Below, piece by piece: positions 24,579 to 35,051 of a stretch of 64,000 bases of DNA. The notes under the pieces were generated by a model. That model saw only the letters and a list, made by a program, of their open reading frames with translations. It was not told the origin of the DNA and searched no databases. Every line of letters begins with the position of its first letter. Position 1 is the first letter of the stretch. Source of the stretch: Paenibacillus pabuli (lineage in GTDB: Bacteria > Bacillota > Bacilli > Paenibacillales > Paenibacillaceae); contig NZ_JBDOIO010000003.1 of assembly GCF_039831995.1 (NCBI RefSeq), positions 2,356,001 to 2,420,000 of the forward strand. Direction: 5' to 3'. A program made the translations under genes and the position numbers.

Positions 24579-26699
24579 TTAGAGCAATTCTTCTCTCGTT
24601 TTAAGCATGACCTCTACGTATCCTGTGTCCATCTTGCCCAGCACGTCTCTAGCCTGCACGTAGATCCGAATCGGGGTCTCACTTGATGCAAGAGCTTTGA
24701 CATACAGCTTCTGTCCTTCGATTCTCACTTCAGCCAGCTGCGGATCAGGCGATTCTGCTGTGAGCACCAGTGTTGAGCGCTCATCATCTTCATCTTCAAA
24801 CATGTACCCCAGATCAATCTCTGTCTCTTCATCACCGACATAAATCGTGTTCCCTGCTGGTGCCTCCACCAGAACTGGGGCAGCATCATCAAAATCGTAC
24901 ATCGGTAAACGTCCAAGCAGTCCCAGATGCATAGTCAAGTCAGGCTCGTCTCTGAGCAAAATGGAATTGTAACGGATATTTAAGTATTGCAGTAATGGTA
25001 GGTCAGCGACTCCGGTAGGGAAATGATTCAGTTGGTTATCGCCAACGTCCAACACCTGAAGGGAACTCAGTCCACTTACGTCAAGAGAACCCATCTGATT
25101 GTAGGACAATACCAACTCCTCAAGATTCGAAAGTCCGGATACATTCACCTCTGTCAGTTGGTTGCTTGATAAATTCAGCTTCTTCAATTGCGTGAACCCT
25201 TCAGCATTCACCTCACTGATGTTGTTGCCGGATAGGTCAATCTCCGTAACGTTCATGCCTTTGAAAATCTCATATCCCGACAGATCAGAGATCCCTGCAT
25301 CTCGTGCATACAGTCCTCCATCCGTCTGTACCAGTGCATCCACCAGTTCCTGTTTGGTCAACGGATCACTTATATCCTTCTCAAGCCAATAGGCAATGGC
25401 TCCTGCCATATGGGGATCCGGGAATTGCCTGCTAATTGTATTCGCAAGGACCTTGATTTTGAGCTGTGCAGTAACGCTGGCCCCTTGACTATCGACAGCT
25501 TTGACTTTCAGAACCACCTCTCCTTCTGTCACTGGTGTAAACCTGATTGTCTGACCCTCTACCGTAGAAGCAACTATCGTTTCATCTCCGTCTACAATAC
25601 TAAATTGCAGGGCTTCTCCATCTGGATCGCTGAAGTAAGAGGAAACCTGAAACTCCAGGGACGCATGATCCACGATAAGTTCCTGATCGGGTAACCCATC
25701 GTTGATCACCACCGGGACTTGATTCTCAGGTTCAGGGTTGGACGGGGTCTCTGGATTGGTCGGATTTGTTGGATTTGTTGGATTTGTTGGATTGGTTGGA
25801 TTGGTTGGATTGCTTGGCGTTGATCCGCTGCCTCCCCCTGCACTCCCGCTTCCATTGCCGGAATTGCTTCCGGACCCATTTGTTGCGTTTCCACCAGAAT
25901 TCTCTGTAATTCCACTACCTGTAGTCGTCCCCTCAACTTCCGTCACTTGCTCTGGCTTATCCGAATCAGGACCGGATGCAGCATCTTCCTGTTCTGATGA
26001 TTCTTCAAGCGTCCTGATTGCATCGCTTCCACGCAAAGCAATCACAGCCATCTCTTGTCTTGTCGTAGGACGTTTCGGAACAAACTGGCCGTTCTCTCCC
26101 TTTAACAAACCCAATTCAACCGCTTGCTTCACGCTCTCTACAGCCCATGGACTGATGCTGGAAGCATCCTTGAACGATAACATCGAGCTCGTTCCTGCTG
26201 CTTCAGTAAATCCTCTAAAATGAATCATTCGGATCAGTGTCACTGCAAGTTGTTCCCGGGTCACCAATCCTTCCGGGCGAAATGTGCCATCAGGATACCC
26301 CTTCATGATTCCTGCAGAGCTTACCAATTCAATAAAAGCGAGGTTATCCGTCTGTGAATTCAGATCCTTGAACGCTTCGGGAGAATTCTGATTGTCGGAC
26401 TCCGGATTCAAACCCGAAATGCGAACCAATGTATACGCCAGATCACCGCGTGTAAGACTCCCTCCCGGGTAAAACAATCCATCCTGCATCCCTGGAATCA
26501 TCTGCTGTTCCGCGACGATCTCAATTGCCTGTCTCGCCCAAGGCGAGGCTTGCTGTAAGTCATTTACGCTCCCGGTTCCCGCAGCTGCGGCTGCTGTTCC
26601 AGGAACAGTAAGAGCGGATACAGATAATAGAACGGCCAGATAGGGTAAGATTCTGTTGTTTTTGTTTTGCGCTTTTCCTTTGGATAGACGTATTGACAT
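24579..26699 (-). CDS. S-layer-anchored leucine-rich-repeat surface protein
   Basis: This 706-residue exported protein has a signal peptide, then three SLH domains (about 48-97, 108-159, 174-224; e.g. GYPDGTFRPEGLVTREQLAVTLIRM) that bind pyruvylated wall polymer. A Gly/Ser/Asn linker with an xNP tandem repeat and a cadherin-like domain (DGLPDQELIVDHASLEF) follow, then about five leucine-rich repeats (about 480-610; EIDLSGNNISEV, KLNLSSNQLTEV). A final beta domain ends in EELL. The layout suggests an adhesin or binding protein held on the cell wall. GGGAGG precedes the ATG. A MalT-like regulator lies immediately upstream in the same orientation, with about 130 bases between them, and may control it. 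Confidence 0.88.
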   Translation of the reverse strand: MSIRLSKGKAQNKNNRILPYLAVLLSVSALTVPGTAAAAAGTGSVNDLQQASPWARQAIEIVAEQQMIPGMQDGLFYPGGSLTRGDLAYTLVRISGLNPESDNQNSPEAFKDLNSQTDNLAFIELVSSAGIMKGYPDGTFRPEGLVTREQLAVTLIRMIHFRGFTEAAGTSSMLSFKDASSISPWAVESVKQAVELGLLKGENGQFVPKRPTTRQEMAVIALRGSDAIRTLEESSEQEDAASGPDSDKPEQVTEVEGTTTGSGITENSGGNATNGSGSNSGNGSGSAGGGSGSTPSNPTNPTNPTNPTNPTNPTNPETPSNPEPENQVPVVINDGLPDQELIVDHASLEFQVSSYFSDPDGEALQFSIVDGDETIVASTVEGQTIRFTPVTEGEVVLKVKAVDSQGASVTAQLKIKVLANTISRQFPDPHMAGAIAYWLEKDISDPLTKQELVDALVQTDGGLYARDAGISDLSGYEIFKGMNVTEIDLSGNNISEVNAEGFTQLKKLNLSSNQLTEVNVSGLSNLEELVLSYNQMGSLDVSGLSSLQVLDVGDNQLNHFPTGVADLPLLQYLNIRYNSILLRDEPDLTMHLGLLGRLPMYDFDDAAPVLVEAPAGNTIYVGDEETEIDLGYMFEDEDDERSTLVLTAESPDPQLAEVRIEGQKLYVKALASSETPIRIYVQARDVLGKMDTGYVEVMLKTREELL
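25753..25815. repeat. In-frame 9-bp tandem repeat (seven units)
   Basis: Seven near-identical 9-bp units of the type GGATTGGTT encode alternating Asn-Pro-Thr on the minus strand in the linker of the S-layer protein. Because each unit is three codons, copy-number change alters linker length without breaking the frame. Confidence 0.85.
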
Positions 26700-26828
26700 T
26701 GTTAAGCTTTACCTCCCACATGACTAACCTTGCATCATCTTGAACAGCAAAGTTATTAATTGTCTTTATTGTAGGAGAGACTTCCAAGAGAAAATAGTCT
26801 ACAAAACGATAGACATCATTGCGCACGT

Positions 26829-29456
26829 TCACAGCCAGCCTTGCTGCTCGGCAATCTGTACGGCATGCGCACGACTACTCGCCCCTAGCTTGGCAAATAC
26901 ACGCCTGATATGCGTATTTACCGTTCCTGCTGAAATTCCGAACTCAGCTGCAATTTGTTTGCTAGTGAGTCCTTCAGCGATGTAACCAAATACTCTTTGC
27001 TCCATAGGACTGAGTCGTACGGAGGGAATGCCACCCCGGTTTTCTTTTGCAAATGCAGATAGCAGTTCCTTTACATAGGCCAATTTAATGCCCGAATCTG
27101 GTATGGAGTGCGTACGACGCAAATGCAGATAGTGCTGCAAAAGGAGCTTGACGGGTTCGCCTTCGTTTATAAAAGAACGAATGTAACCTTCGGAACTGCC
27201 AATCGCTATAGCACGCAGCAGCGGAGCCATACATTCCTCCTGATGCCCTTGGCGTTGAAGAATCTGAGCCTCAAGCAGTCCGCATTCGACTTGTTCCGTT
27301 AACCAGTTCCGTTCTTCAGCTAGTGTACGTATGCGTTTCAGCTCATTCAAGGACCCTTCATTATCCCCTAACAGGATTTTAGCCCGCACACGTACAAGCG
27401 TGCTGAATACCTGATCACAGCTGATCTCAGGGTTAACGATTTCAACTATGGAGTCATTAATGGTAAGCTGTGCTGTCTCTATAGGTTGAATCTCGAGTTG
27501 CAACCGGTATTGATGTGCCTGAATGATCGGTTGCCAGTACTCCAGATCCTTGACAGATAACAGAACGCAGAGCTGATGCAGCAGCTTCACCCCTTCATTC
27601 GGTCTGCCTCGAGCCAGTTCAATTCTGGCTTTGAGTACGTAGGCAGGGACCAGAAGTGCAGCGACTTTGATCTGGAGTGCAATTTCAAGAGCACGATCCG
27701 CATAACGAATCGCTTCGGACAAGCGATTTTGTTCCAGCTTTATTTCAGCATAGCCTGTACCATAATATGAGGTCACATAAGAACTCTCAGCAAACCAACG
27801 ATTCGTGATTGCACTGAAGCATTGTTCGCCTCGTTGCAGTGAACCGTTAACACCATGGAAGCTGCGCAGACGCATGCTTTCCCTCCGGTCATAATCCATA
27901 TACTGAAACGCAATATCATCCGGATAACCCTGATCGATATACGAAATCAGATGGTCAGACAACCCTTGTAAATCCCTGTTTAGATACGCCATATATGCCC
28001 TCATCACACAAACAACCTGGAGCAAGTAACGGCTTATCTCAGGTGGCAATTGGTCCTGTAAATGCACCTGGATCATGTGCTCCAGTCCATCAAGCTCCTT
28101 CATCATCTCACCGTATGGTCGTTCACGAGCAACAAGAAATAAATACGACATATACAATTTGGGATAAGCCTTAACCACCTCTTGTGGCAGAACATCAAAA
28201 TACCTTCGAAGTGTCCACCATTCCCCCATAATAAAATGTGCAAACAACTCTTCCAGCAACCGGGCCGCATCCTGCATATGCTGACCGTGAATATAATGAT
28301 CCAGCGCTTCAGCTGCATATCCTTGCTGTTCGTACCACCGTGCAGCTTTGGCATGAAGTGCATTAACCTGTTCCGTTCCAGAACGAGCAAGCTCACGCCG
28401 CAAAAAGGAAGAGAACATATGATGATAACGAAACCAGTTCGCTCCCCGATCCATCGTAATAAGAAACAGATGCTCCTTCTCCAGGTGTCTGAGCAATTGC
28501 GGAGCTTCCCCCATATCGGTCAATGCTCTGCATAGATCGCCATTCATCCGCTGAACGATAGAGGTGCTTAGTAAGAAATGCTGCAATTCCCGGGATTGCC
28601 GATGGAACACTTCCTCCAGCAAAAATTCGGAAACTGAACGATCACCGTAGTGATGCGGATCATCCTGAGAAGATGGAGCCAGTGGATTGGCACTTTGCGC
28701 TCTTACTACTTCGGTGCTATCGGTACAGGACAGAGCCAGCAGCTTAAGCCCGGCCACCCAGCCTTCCGTCTGCTGCACCCAGTCATGTACATGGGAACGG
28801 GTAACGTTGAGCTTCATGGCATCCTGACAGAACTCTACTCCTTCTTCTGCGGTGAATGCCAGATCCTGAAGCATAATCTGCCTGAGTTCCCCGCGAAGTT
28901 TCAGCTTCTCCAGCTTCAACGGAGGGGACGTCCGACTCGACAATACGAGATGTGTGGATACAGGTATATTTTCAATAAAATACTCCATTTGTTCATGAAT
29001 CACTGGTTGGGTTACAGCATGGTAATCATCCAAAATAAGTAATATCGGCTTATCTGCCAAAGCAAGGTGATTCATTAACAACACCAGTGCTGATCGCGCA
29101 TCCATGCTGTAGCCTCGCAAAAAATGCGACAGGATCTCACGACAGAAACCCGGTTTAACTCGGTCCAGTGCATGAATAACATACAACCAAAATTGAAGCG
29201 GATCCTGATCTTTGTCATCCAGACAAACACAGGCTGCTTGTTCGTGCTGCACCCAATTGCCTAACAGTGTGGATTTCCCGGAGCCCGCCGGAGCAGTCAG
29301 CAGCGTGACTTTAAACTTGTATAATTGTTCTCTGGTTGAACTGAGCCTTGGACGATCCAATGTATCTGGAGGCAAGGGAGGCAGTTCCAGTTTGGTCGTT
29401 AATATCATGAATTGAATCCAGTTTTCATCTAGACCCAAGGTATGTTCTTGATGCAT
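26829..29456 (-). CDS. MalT-like LuxR family ATP-dependent regulator
   Basis: An 875-residue STAND-type regulator. The N-terminal NTPase has a Walker A (TAPAGSGKST, about residues 54-63) and Walker B (ILLILDDYH); a winged-helix and a TPR-rich sensor region fill the middle, and a LuxR helix-turn-helix lies at the C-terminus (LSPMEQRVFGYIAEGLTSKQIAAEFGISAGTVNTHIRR, about 812-850). MalT-type proteins switch to an active ATP-bound oligomer when they sense a ligand. AGGAGG lies 6 bases before the ATG. The S-layer protein gene downstream is the likely target. The inducer is unknown. Confidence 0.9.
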   Translation of the reverse strand: MHQEHTLGLDENWIQFMILTTKLELPPLPPDTLDRPRLSSTREQLYKFKVTLLTAPAGSGKSTLLGNWVQHEQAACVCLDDKDQDPLQFWLYVIHALDRVKPGFCREILSHFLRGYSMDARSALVLLMNHLALADKPILLILDDYHAVTQPVIHEQMEYFIENIPVSTHLVLSSRTSPPLKLEKLKLRGELRQIMLQDLAFTAEEGVEFCQDAMKLNVTRSHVHDWVQQTEGWVAGLKLLALSCTDSTEVVRAQSANPLAPSSQDDPHHYGDRSVSEFLLEEVFHRQSRELQHFLLSTSIVQRMNGDLCRALTDMGEAPQLLRHLEKEHLFLITMDRGANWFRYHHMFSSFLRRELARSGTEQVNALHAKAARWYEQQGYAAEALDHYIHGQHMQDAARLLEELFAHFIMGEWWTLRRYFDVLPQEVVKAYPKLYMSYLFLVARERPYGEMMKELDGLEHMIQVHLQDQLPPEISRYLLQVVCVMRAYMAYLNRDLQGLSDHLISYIDQGYPDDIAFQYMDYDRRESMRLRSFHGVNGSLQRGEQCFSAITNRWFAESSYVTSYYGTGYAEIKLEQNRLSEAIRYADRALEIALQIKVAALLVPAYVLKARIELARGRPNEGVKLLHQLCVLLSVKDLEYWQPIIQAHQYRLQLEIQPIETAQLTINDSIVEIVNPEISCDQVFSTLVRVRAKILLGDNEGSLNELKRIRTLAEERNWLTEQVECGLLEAQILQRQGHQEECMAPLLRAIAIGSSEGYIRSFINEGEPVKLLLQHYLHLRRTHSIPDSGIKLAYVKELLSAFAKENRGGIPSVRLSPMEQRVFGYIAEGLTSKQIAAEFGISAGTVNTHIRRVFAKLGASSRAHAVQIAEQQGWL

Positions 29457-29586
29457 TAAAATCCTCCTGAATCAGCACATTTGTGCCCTTTTCCAATATG
29501 TTTCATGTGGTTTTAACTACTACTATCAAGTATACTCGGGAACGCTGCTGAGACCCTATACTTTTTTGAGTGCTGCTTGCATCACA

Positions 29587-29627
29587 AAGAAACGGAACCT
29601 GCATTTTTCATGCAGGTTCCGTTTCTT
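29587..29627. terminator. Strong Rho-independent terminator
   Basis: A perfect 17-bp stem around a 7-base loop, with CTT-rich flanks, lies just past the stop of the gene at 29636. Confidence 0.75.
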
Positions 29628-29635
29628 GCAGGATA

Positions 29636-30235
29636 TTATTCGGGTAACTGAGATACCCATTTACGCAAAGACTCAATCTCTATGAATATACCTTCACCGT
29701 TGTCTTTCGGTCTGGATATATCGAGCCCACTTGGTATATGGTGCTCATGCAGCATCTTTTTCCATAGGAATTCAATGGATCTCAATATCTCCAATAGAAA
29801 CGTACGGGCATGTACGATGAACTGTGTGAGTATATGCCGAGGAGCTAGCTCCAAACGTATAGCAAACCTTAATTGTCCATTTGGATACTGGTCCATTTCA
29901 AGCATGAAGGGATCAATCCCATAACTCACAGAGGCTTTGCCTTGCTCCATCCACTTGCGAATCGCTTTCAGATAATCGTGCCAGATATTCATGCCACTTG
30001 GGACCTCATATCCGATTAAAGCTTGTCCCCTATCATCGAATACGTGAATAGCCATCTGAAGAGCGTCAAGTCCAAATTTTCGACTCATTATCAACCGTTC
30101 TATCTGTTTACGATCATTTACATCGGCATACTGGACTTCCGGTTGTTGTGTCACAGCAATCAGCCAATTATCTATCCCTGTTTCCTCTTCTATTAATGAC
30201 CCTGGTTTGACAAGCAAAACTTTAGCTTTAATCAT
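29636..30235 (-). CDS. Hypothetical protein, 199 aa
   Basis: I do not recognise this protein. It is soluble and shows no signal or membrane segment. Visible features are a conserved-looking start (IKAKVLLVKPGSLIEEETGIDNWLI), a middle strand pair (AIHVFDDRGQALIGYEV), and a helical C-terminal half (FIVHARTFLLEILRSIEFLWKK). AGGAGGTG lies upstream of the ATG. It stands alone between the terminator at 29587-29627 and the pgsA gene, whose stop lies about 50 bases upstream, so co-transcription with pgsA is possible. Confidence 0.6.
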   Translation of the reverse strand: MIKAKVLLVKPGSLIEEETGIDNWLIAVTQQPEVQYADVNDRKQIERLIMSRKFGLDALQMAIHVFDDRGQALIGYEVPSGMNIWHDYLKAIRKWMEQGKASVSYGIDPFMLEMDQYPNGQLRFAIRLELAPRHILTQFIVHARTFLLEILRSIEFLWKKMLHEHHIPSGLDISRPKDNGEGIFIEIESLRKWVSQLPE

Positions 30236-30284
30236 TTGTCCTGCACCTCCTTCACCTGAAAATAGCGACCAATCTTTGCCTACT

Positions 30285-30872
30285 CTACTTTCCTAATTGA
30301 AGCATTTTATAGTTTACTCGTATGTAATTCATCCCCGACAAAAGAGTAACGCCCGCTGCCACCCATAGTAGAGCCATGTCAACTCGCATATCCGTCAGCA
30401 GGTTAAACGGATAATTGCCCAGCAATATTGCGATAATAGCAGCAACCTGCAAGACCATTTTGAGCTTGCCATACCGATCGGCCGCGAGAGCGATGCCCTG
30501 TTCGGTTGCAACCATTCTAATTGCCGTAATCAATATCTCACGGCCAATAATGATCACCGCGATCCATGAACCGATCATATTCTCTTGTACCATGACGAGC
30601 AGGGCCACGGAGATCAACAGTTTATCGGCAAGTGGATCCAGCAATTTCCCCAGATTGGTCACCTGGTTATACTTCCTTGCAATATATCCATCCAGCTTGT
30701 CTGTACCTGCAGCAATGACGAAAATAATTACACCAAGGGTAGTCCCATGCTGATTCAAAACATGCAGGATTCCACTCTGCCCCAGCATTGAAGGCGATAA
30801 CGGAACAAAGCACAGCATAAATAACGGAATTAAAGCTATCCTTGCGAGTGTGATTCGATTAGCCAAATTCAT
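30285..30872 (-). CDS. pgsA: CDP-diacylglycerol--glycerol-3-phosphate 3-phosphatidyltransferase
   Basis: A 195-residue membrane enzyme with the CDP-alcohol phosphatidyltransferase signature DG-x2-AR-x8-G-x3-D-x3-D (Asp61, Gly62, Ala65, Arg66, Gly75, Asp79, Asp83; sequence TDKLDGYIARKYNQVTNLGK). The N-terminus NLANRITLARIALIPLF is typical of PgsA. The enzyme makes phosphatidylglycerol phosphate, the committed step to phosphatidylglycerol and cardiolipin, at the inner membrane face. The ATG at 30872 has GGAAGGGG upstream; a GTG six codons earlier overlaps that site. It is monocistronic or leads the unknown gene behind it. It might be a second pgsA-like copy of the genome; that cannot be judged here. 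Confidence 0.88.
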   Translation of the reverse strand: MNLANRITLARIALIPLFMLCFVPLSPSMLGQSGILHVLNQHGTTLGVIIFVIAAGTDKLDGYIARKYNQVTNLGKLLDPLADKLLISVALLVMVQENMIGSWIAVIIIGREILITAIRMVATEQGIALAADRYGKLKMVLQVAAIIAILLGNYPFNLLTDMRVDMALLWVAAGVTLLSGMNYIRVNYKMLQLGK

Positions 30873-31130
30873 AGTTCCTGCCCCTTCCACTTTACAATAG
30901 CAATCGAAGTACTCTACTGTACAATCATTTCGTCCAACATCCTCGCATTACCTGTTTTCCCCAAAAATTCTTTTTTAAAGATTTTAATTTTACGTTTAAA
31001 CGGGGACTTATTAGCCAGTATACTTAACCTATAGCTGGACAACTCCCCCATGAAGAAGGTTGGACAACAAAGCGATATCTAACAGGCGGAAAGTGAATAT
31101 TTTACAGGTTCAGAGGAGGGGTAGGGTTTA

Positions 31131-31190
31131 ATGTTTGATGGATTAAAGCAACTCCTAGAAACAGGTAAAATCGACTATCCGTTACAATAA
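31131..31190 (+). CDS. Candidate 19-residue small protein
   Basis: A tiny frame, ATG to TAA, encodes 19 residues (starting MFDGLKQLLETG and ending DYPLQ). GAGGAGGGG lies about 10 bases upstream and a strong terminator begins 4 bases after the stop, so the unit has the layout of a real small gene. A TATACT box at 31019-31024 could be the -10. I do not recognise the peptide. It could also be a leader peptide or a small RNA. Confidence 0.45.
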   Translation: MFDGLKQLLETGKIDYPLQ

Positions 31191-31194
31191 CAAA

Positions 31195-31235
31195 AGGGTC
31201 AGGCTGTATTTTTTACATACAGTCTGACCTTTTTT
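31195..31235. terminator. Bidirectional Rho-independent terminator
   Basis: AGGGTCAG-CTGTAT pairs with ATACAG-CTGACCT and is flanked by A-run and T-run. It ends the small frame on one strand and the BceB-like permease transcript on the other. Confidence 0.85.
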
Positions 31236-31268
31236 GCACGTTTTGTTTTCACGTCCATTCATTCCGAT

Positions 31269-33194
31269 CTACAACGCTTCCTTAATGACCCGTCTGTAAT
31301 ACCACACAGATAACAATCCAAAGATTGAATATAGCAATGTATACAAAATCATGACAATGATTGTTGGTGTCACCAGTTCCGTACCGAAGAAGAACCACCC
31401 GGATTTCACCGCAAAATAGCTATGACTCAATCCCACCACCAGCGGAATTCCGAAATTGAAGACCTGCTTGAGTTGAATGCCGTGCAGCAGATTGCCCTGT
31501 GTGAATCCGAGTTTGCGCAGGATGGTATAGCTCGGTTTTTCTTCTTCACTTTCATTCATTTGTTTAAAGTATAAGATACATCCAGAAGTAATCAGGAAGG
31601 TCAGACCAAGGAAACCGACAATGAACATGATCAGCCCCATACTGGTGCGTTGGTTATTTCTGAATTCGATCTGCGAGAAGCTTGGGGCTGTTAGCTGCTG
31701 TTCTTGGAAAACGCCATATGCCTCTTCTGCTTGTTTCTCGTTCACAATACGCACACCATAATAGTCCGTCGGCTCGCCTTCTTGCAGCTCAGGATCAAGA
31801 TCCTTCTGAAGCTGCTGGTAGACCGTTTCATCCACAACAGCTACTGGCATGCCCTTGGTATAATAAACCGGAAGGACTCCCTGTTTGGTCGTGCCGATCA
31901 ATTGTTGATCGATGGTTTGTTTCGAGCCGTGCAGCACGATTGGACCTTTTTCCTGAATGGAAATCATCTGCTTAATGGCACTTCCGTAACCCATGAAGAC
32001 CACTTCACCGGGTTTCAGATCAATATCATCTACCATATTATCACTAACCACACTGCTGAACAGGAGCTCTTCCGTCAGGGAATCATCCATCACTTCTCTG
32101 GCATCCATTTCAATATAGATAGGCTGTCTGTGCTTCTCCTCATATGGAATCTGTTTCTCCTCAAGCTCCGCTACAAACCGATTTTTCACACTAGCCTGAG
32201 CAAAAGAAAAATCTTCCGGCAAACTTTCTTTCGCTTGCGCTTCAGCCGAATAGTATGAAATATAACTAAGTGACAGCATGCCGATGGCAAGCGCGGACAC
32301 CGTCGTAATGATTGTAAGCAGCAGTGCATTCGATTTCATACGGAACATGATGGAGGATAGCGACAGCACTTCATGGATGGTAAGATAGCCGTTTTTGCTT
32401 TTACGAATCAGATTGAATAAAAAACTGACCGAGCCCTTATAGAACAGATATGTTCCCAGAATAACCGAAAACAAGATCAGTATCATCATGTACATTAGCT
32501 GCTGCATATCCAGCGCCTTTCCGCTGAACATCCTTGCGGACAATACGTATCCGAACACGATCAGGATAATACCCAGGATGCCGATGATGATCTGTACGAT
32601 AGACATCTTCTGCACCTGCTGCTCTGCCTTAGCTGTTACCCGAAAGAGCGAGAGAATGCTCTGCGCCTTAATGAAGGCATAATTCATCAGCATAATAAGC
32701 AGGTACAGCACCGCAAACACAATTAGGGTCTGAACCAAGGCCATCGGAGAGAAATATAGTTTCGTCATGGCATCAACGCCAAGGATCTTGAACAAAATCA
32801 TCAGCACCAGCTTGGAGCCAAGGAAACCGATTAAAACACCTACTGCCATGGAGCCAAAATAGAGAATGCAATTTTCCGTACTCAGAATGCCGAAAATTCT
32901 CCCTTTTGTTAGCCCAACCAGTTGAAATAAACCAATCTCCTTGCTCCGTCTCTTAATGAAGATGGTGTTGGCATAGAGCAGGAAAATGCCCACGATGGCG
33001 ATCAATAACACGGAAGACGTACCAATTGCCGCTGCTCCTTTGGTCGAAGCTGCCACTTCATCCATGGAGGGATCATACTGCAGCGTCACAAATGAAAAAT
33101 ATAAGGCCACGCTAAAAATTAGAGCAAATACATATAAATAATAGCTTTTCAGGTTCTTTCTCAGGTTACGGAAGATGATGTAACGCAAACTCAT
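31269..33194 (-). CDS. BceB-type ABC permease for peptide-antibiotic detoxification
   Basis: A 641-residue permease with the Bce pattern: an N-terminal membrane helix ([18 protein letters not shown]), helices around an FtsX domain ([28 protein letters not shown]), more helices, one large extracellular domain (about residues 310-520), and a second FtsX helix group with the conserved [20 protein letters not shown]. Such permeases remove cell-wall-active peptides from lipid II-type targets and act as the sensor for the paired kinase. It overlaps the ATPase gene by four bases. The ligand (bacitracin-, nisin- or LL-37-type) cannot be told from sequence. Confidence 0.92.
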   Translation of the reverse strand: MSLRYIIFRNLRKNLKSYYLYVFALIFSVALYFSFVTLQYDPSMDEVAASTKGAAAIGTSSVLLIAIVGIFLLYANTIFIKRRSKEIGLFQLVGLTKGRIFGILSTENCILYFGSMAVGVLIGFLGSKLVLMILFKILGVDAMTKLYFSPMALVQTLIVFAVLYLLIMLMNYAFIKAQSILSLFRVTAKAEQQVQKMSIVQIIIGILGIILIVFGYVLSARMFSGKALDMQQLMYMMILILFSVILGTYLFYKGSVSFLFNLIRKSKNGYLTIHEVLSLSSIMFRMKSNALLLTIITTVSALAIGMLSLSYISYYSAEAQAKESLPEDFSFAQASVKNRFVAELEEKQIPYEEKHRQPIYIEMDAREVMDDSLTEELLFSSVVSDNMVDDIDLKPGEVVFMGYGSAIKQMISIQEKGPIVLHGSKQTIDQQLIGTTKQGVLPVYYTKGMPVAVVDETVYQQLQKDLDPELQEGEPTDYYGVRIVNEKQAEEAYGVFQEQQLTAPSFSQIEFRNNQRTSMGLIMFIVGFLGLTFLITSGCILYFKQMNESEEEKPSYTILRKLGFTQGNLLHGIQLKQVFNFGIPLVVGLSHSYFAVKSGWFFFGTELVTPTIIVMILYTLLYSIFGLLSVWYYRRVIKEAL

Positions 33195-33946
33195 TGCTGC
33201 ACACCACCCAACACGCCCTGGGTTTTGATAATGTCGTTGAAAAAGGACTGACGGGATTCGTCTCCTTTATTCAATTGAGTATAGATCTGCCCGTCTCGAA
33301 TGAAAATCACCCTGCTGCAATAACTCGCGGCAACCGGATCGTGAGTAACCATAACGATGGTAGCCTGATGTTTGATATTCATTTCGCTTAATTTGCCAAG
33401 CAGATCCGAAGCTGATTTGGAGTCCAGTGCGCCTGTCGGCTCATCCGCAAATATGATGCTCGGATCATGAACAAAGGCTCGCGCAGCCGAGGTCCGCTGT
33501 TTCTGGCCACCCGAAATTTCGGACGGATATTTGTCTTTTAATTCATAGATGCCCAGTTCACGGGCAATTTGTTCGAACTTCCGATGTGCTTCCTGTTTCG
33601 GAACGCTCGTAATGGAAAGCGGCAGAAGCACGTTCTCCTTCACGGTAAGCGTATCGAGCAAGTTATATTCCTGAAAAATAAAACCGAGATGATGCTTGCG
33701 GAATTCAGCGAGCTGCTTCTCCTTCATCCCGGTAAACTCCTTGCCTTCGATCTCAATGGAACCTTGACTTACCCGGTCAATCGAAGAGAGGACATTAAGC
33801 AGTGTTGTTTTCCCTGAACCCGAAGGTCCCATGATGCCTACGAATTCTCCTTTGCCAACCCCGAGATCAATTCCCTTCAGCACTTCCTGCTTGTTGAGTT
33901 TGTTGCCATATACTTTGCTAATTTTCTTGGCTTCCAGTATCCACAT
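33191..33946 (-). CDS. BceA-type ABC transporter ATP-binding protein
   Basis: A 251-residue ATPase of usual BceA length. Walker A ([12 protein letters not shown]), signature ([15 protein letters not shown]) and Walker B ([13 protein letters not shown]) are intact. The signature has QRTSAARA where many have QRVAIARA. I chose the ATG at 33946 ([14 protein letters not shown]), with AAGGAG 12 bases upstream; the longer frame from 34060 reads through the operator region. It pairs with the permease that overlaps its 3' end. Confidence 0.92.
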   Translation of the reverse strand: MWILEAKKISKVYGNKLNKQEVLKGIDLGVGKGEFVGIMGPSGSGKTTLLNVLSSIDRVSQGSIEIEGKEFTGMKEKQLAEFRKHHLGFIFQEYNLLDTLTVKENVLLPLSITSVPKQEAHRKFEQIARELGIYELKDKYPSEISGGQKQRTSAARAFVHDPSIIFADEPTGALDSKSASDLLGKLSEMNIKHQATIVMVTHDPVAASYCSRVIFIRDGQIYTQLNKGDESRQSFFNDIIKTQGVLGGVQQ

Positions 33947-34034
33947 ATCCCACACACTCTCCTTTGGTATATCTCTATCATAGACGGGACCTGCCAATGG
34001 TTCGTGCGATTCACCGAACAAAACGAAAAAGCAT

Positions 34035-34052
34035 GTGACATTGTTGTCACAC
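34035..34052. promoter_or_regulatory. BceR-type operator upstream of the ABC genes
   Basis: TGTGACA-TTGT-TGTCACA is a perfect 7-bp inverted repeat with a 4-base spacer, matching the TNACA-N4-TGTNA pattern bound by BceR-like regulators. It overlaps the last codons of the kinase gene and lies about 100 bases before the ATPase start. A TATGAT box (about 33978-33983) could be the -10 of the induced promoter. Confidence 0.65.
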
Positions 34053-35051
34053 GCCCGCAAGATGCACCATGTCGTTTTTCCGAGGAAAGGTTAGTTGGAC
34101 TGTTGTGCCTTCGCCAGGAGCAGATTCGACGTGAACATCCATATGAAGCGTTTGTGCCACCTGCCGGGTCAGGTACAGCCCCATTCCGGTTGCTGCGCCT
34201 TCCAGCCTGCCTCGAGTTGATGTGAAGCCTTTATCGAAAATCCGCGGTAAATCCTGCGCTTCAATCCCTCGCCCATGATCCTGAATCGAGAGAACGTGAT
34301 GTCCTTCATGCTCCCAGCTTTCGATCATAATATCTGAGGATTCACTGTATTTCACCGCATTGCTCAGCAGCTGCCGGATTATAAAACTCAGCCATTTGCT
34401 GTCCGTCAGCACACATGTAACACTTAGAGACACATCGAAACCAATGCCTTTCGAGATGCACCAGGACTTCAAGGCACGAATCTCTGCATTCAAAATCGGT
34501 TCAAGCTCCGTAACTTCGATAAACAGATCATTATGCATAAATGGAATTCGCTTCTGGTGCAGCTGCTGATCGAGCAGTTGGTGAATTCGCAGCCATTCGT
34601 ACGTCATTTGATTGCGCAGTTTCTCATCCGGCGTACGTTCTATCATTAACTGCAGCGCCGTGAGCGGCGTCTTCACTTCATGGATCCAGGATAACATCTG
34701 GTCCTTCTCTTGCTCGAGCAGAATGAGGTTGGATGAGGATTCCTTCCGATAACGCAATGTCTGGGAGGCCACGGCATCCTGTACGATAAGCTCATAGGGA
34801 CTTTCGGCTATATCCAGATCTGCCAGATCATAGGTATGGTCCCATGTCGTTAACTTTTTATAGAAACGTGTCTCCCTCGGATATCTTGTCCAGATAAACA
34901 CAATGCACACAACCACATTCAGGATTACGACGTATGCCAGGGATTGAAGGGGTATGGAAGAATCAATGTAGGCAACAAACAAAATGATGAGCTGCATGCC
35001 TACCAGCAACAAGATCCAGCTGACCTTTTCTCTAATGTATTTGCCGATCAT
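34047..35051 (-). CDS. BceS-type intramembrane-sensing histidine kinase
   Basis: A 334-residue kinase with two membrane helices (about residues 11-30 and 37-55) joined by a very short loop, the mark of intramembrane-sensing kinases. The H box is [18 protein letters not shown], followed by the N box ([13 protein letters not shown]) and G boxes ([21 protein letters not shown]). It has no own input domain and reads flux through the Bce-type transporter. It overlaps the response regulator gene by four bases. Confidence 0.93.
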   Translation of the reverse strand: MIGKYIREKVSWILLLVGMQLIILFVAYIDSSIPLQSLAYVVILNVVVCIVFIWTRYPRETRFYKKLTTWDHTYDLADLDIAESPYELIVQDAVASQTLRYRKESSSNLILLEQEKDQMLSWIHEVKTPLTALQLMIERTPDEKLRNQMTYEWLRIHQLLDQQLHQKRIPFMHNDLFIEVTELEPILNAEIRALKSWCISKGIGFDVSLSVTCVLTDSKWLSFIIRQLLSNAVKYSESSDIMIESWEHEGHHVLSIQDHGRGIEAQDLPRIFDKGFTSTRGRLEGAATGMGLYLTRQVAQTLHMDVHVESAPGEGTTVQLTFPRKNDMVHLAGV

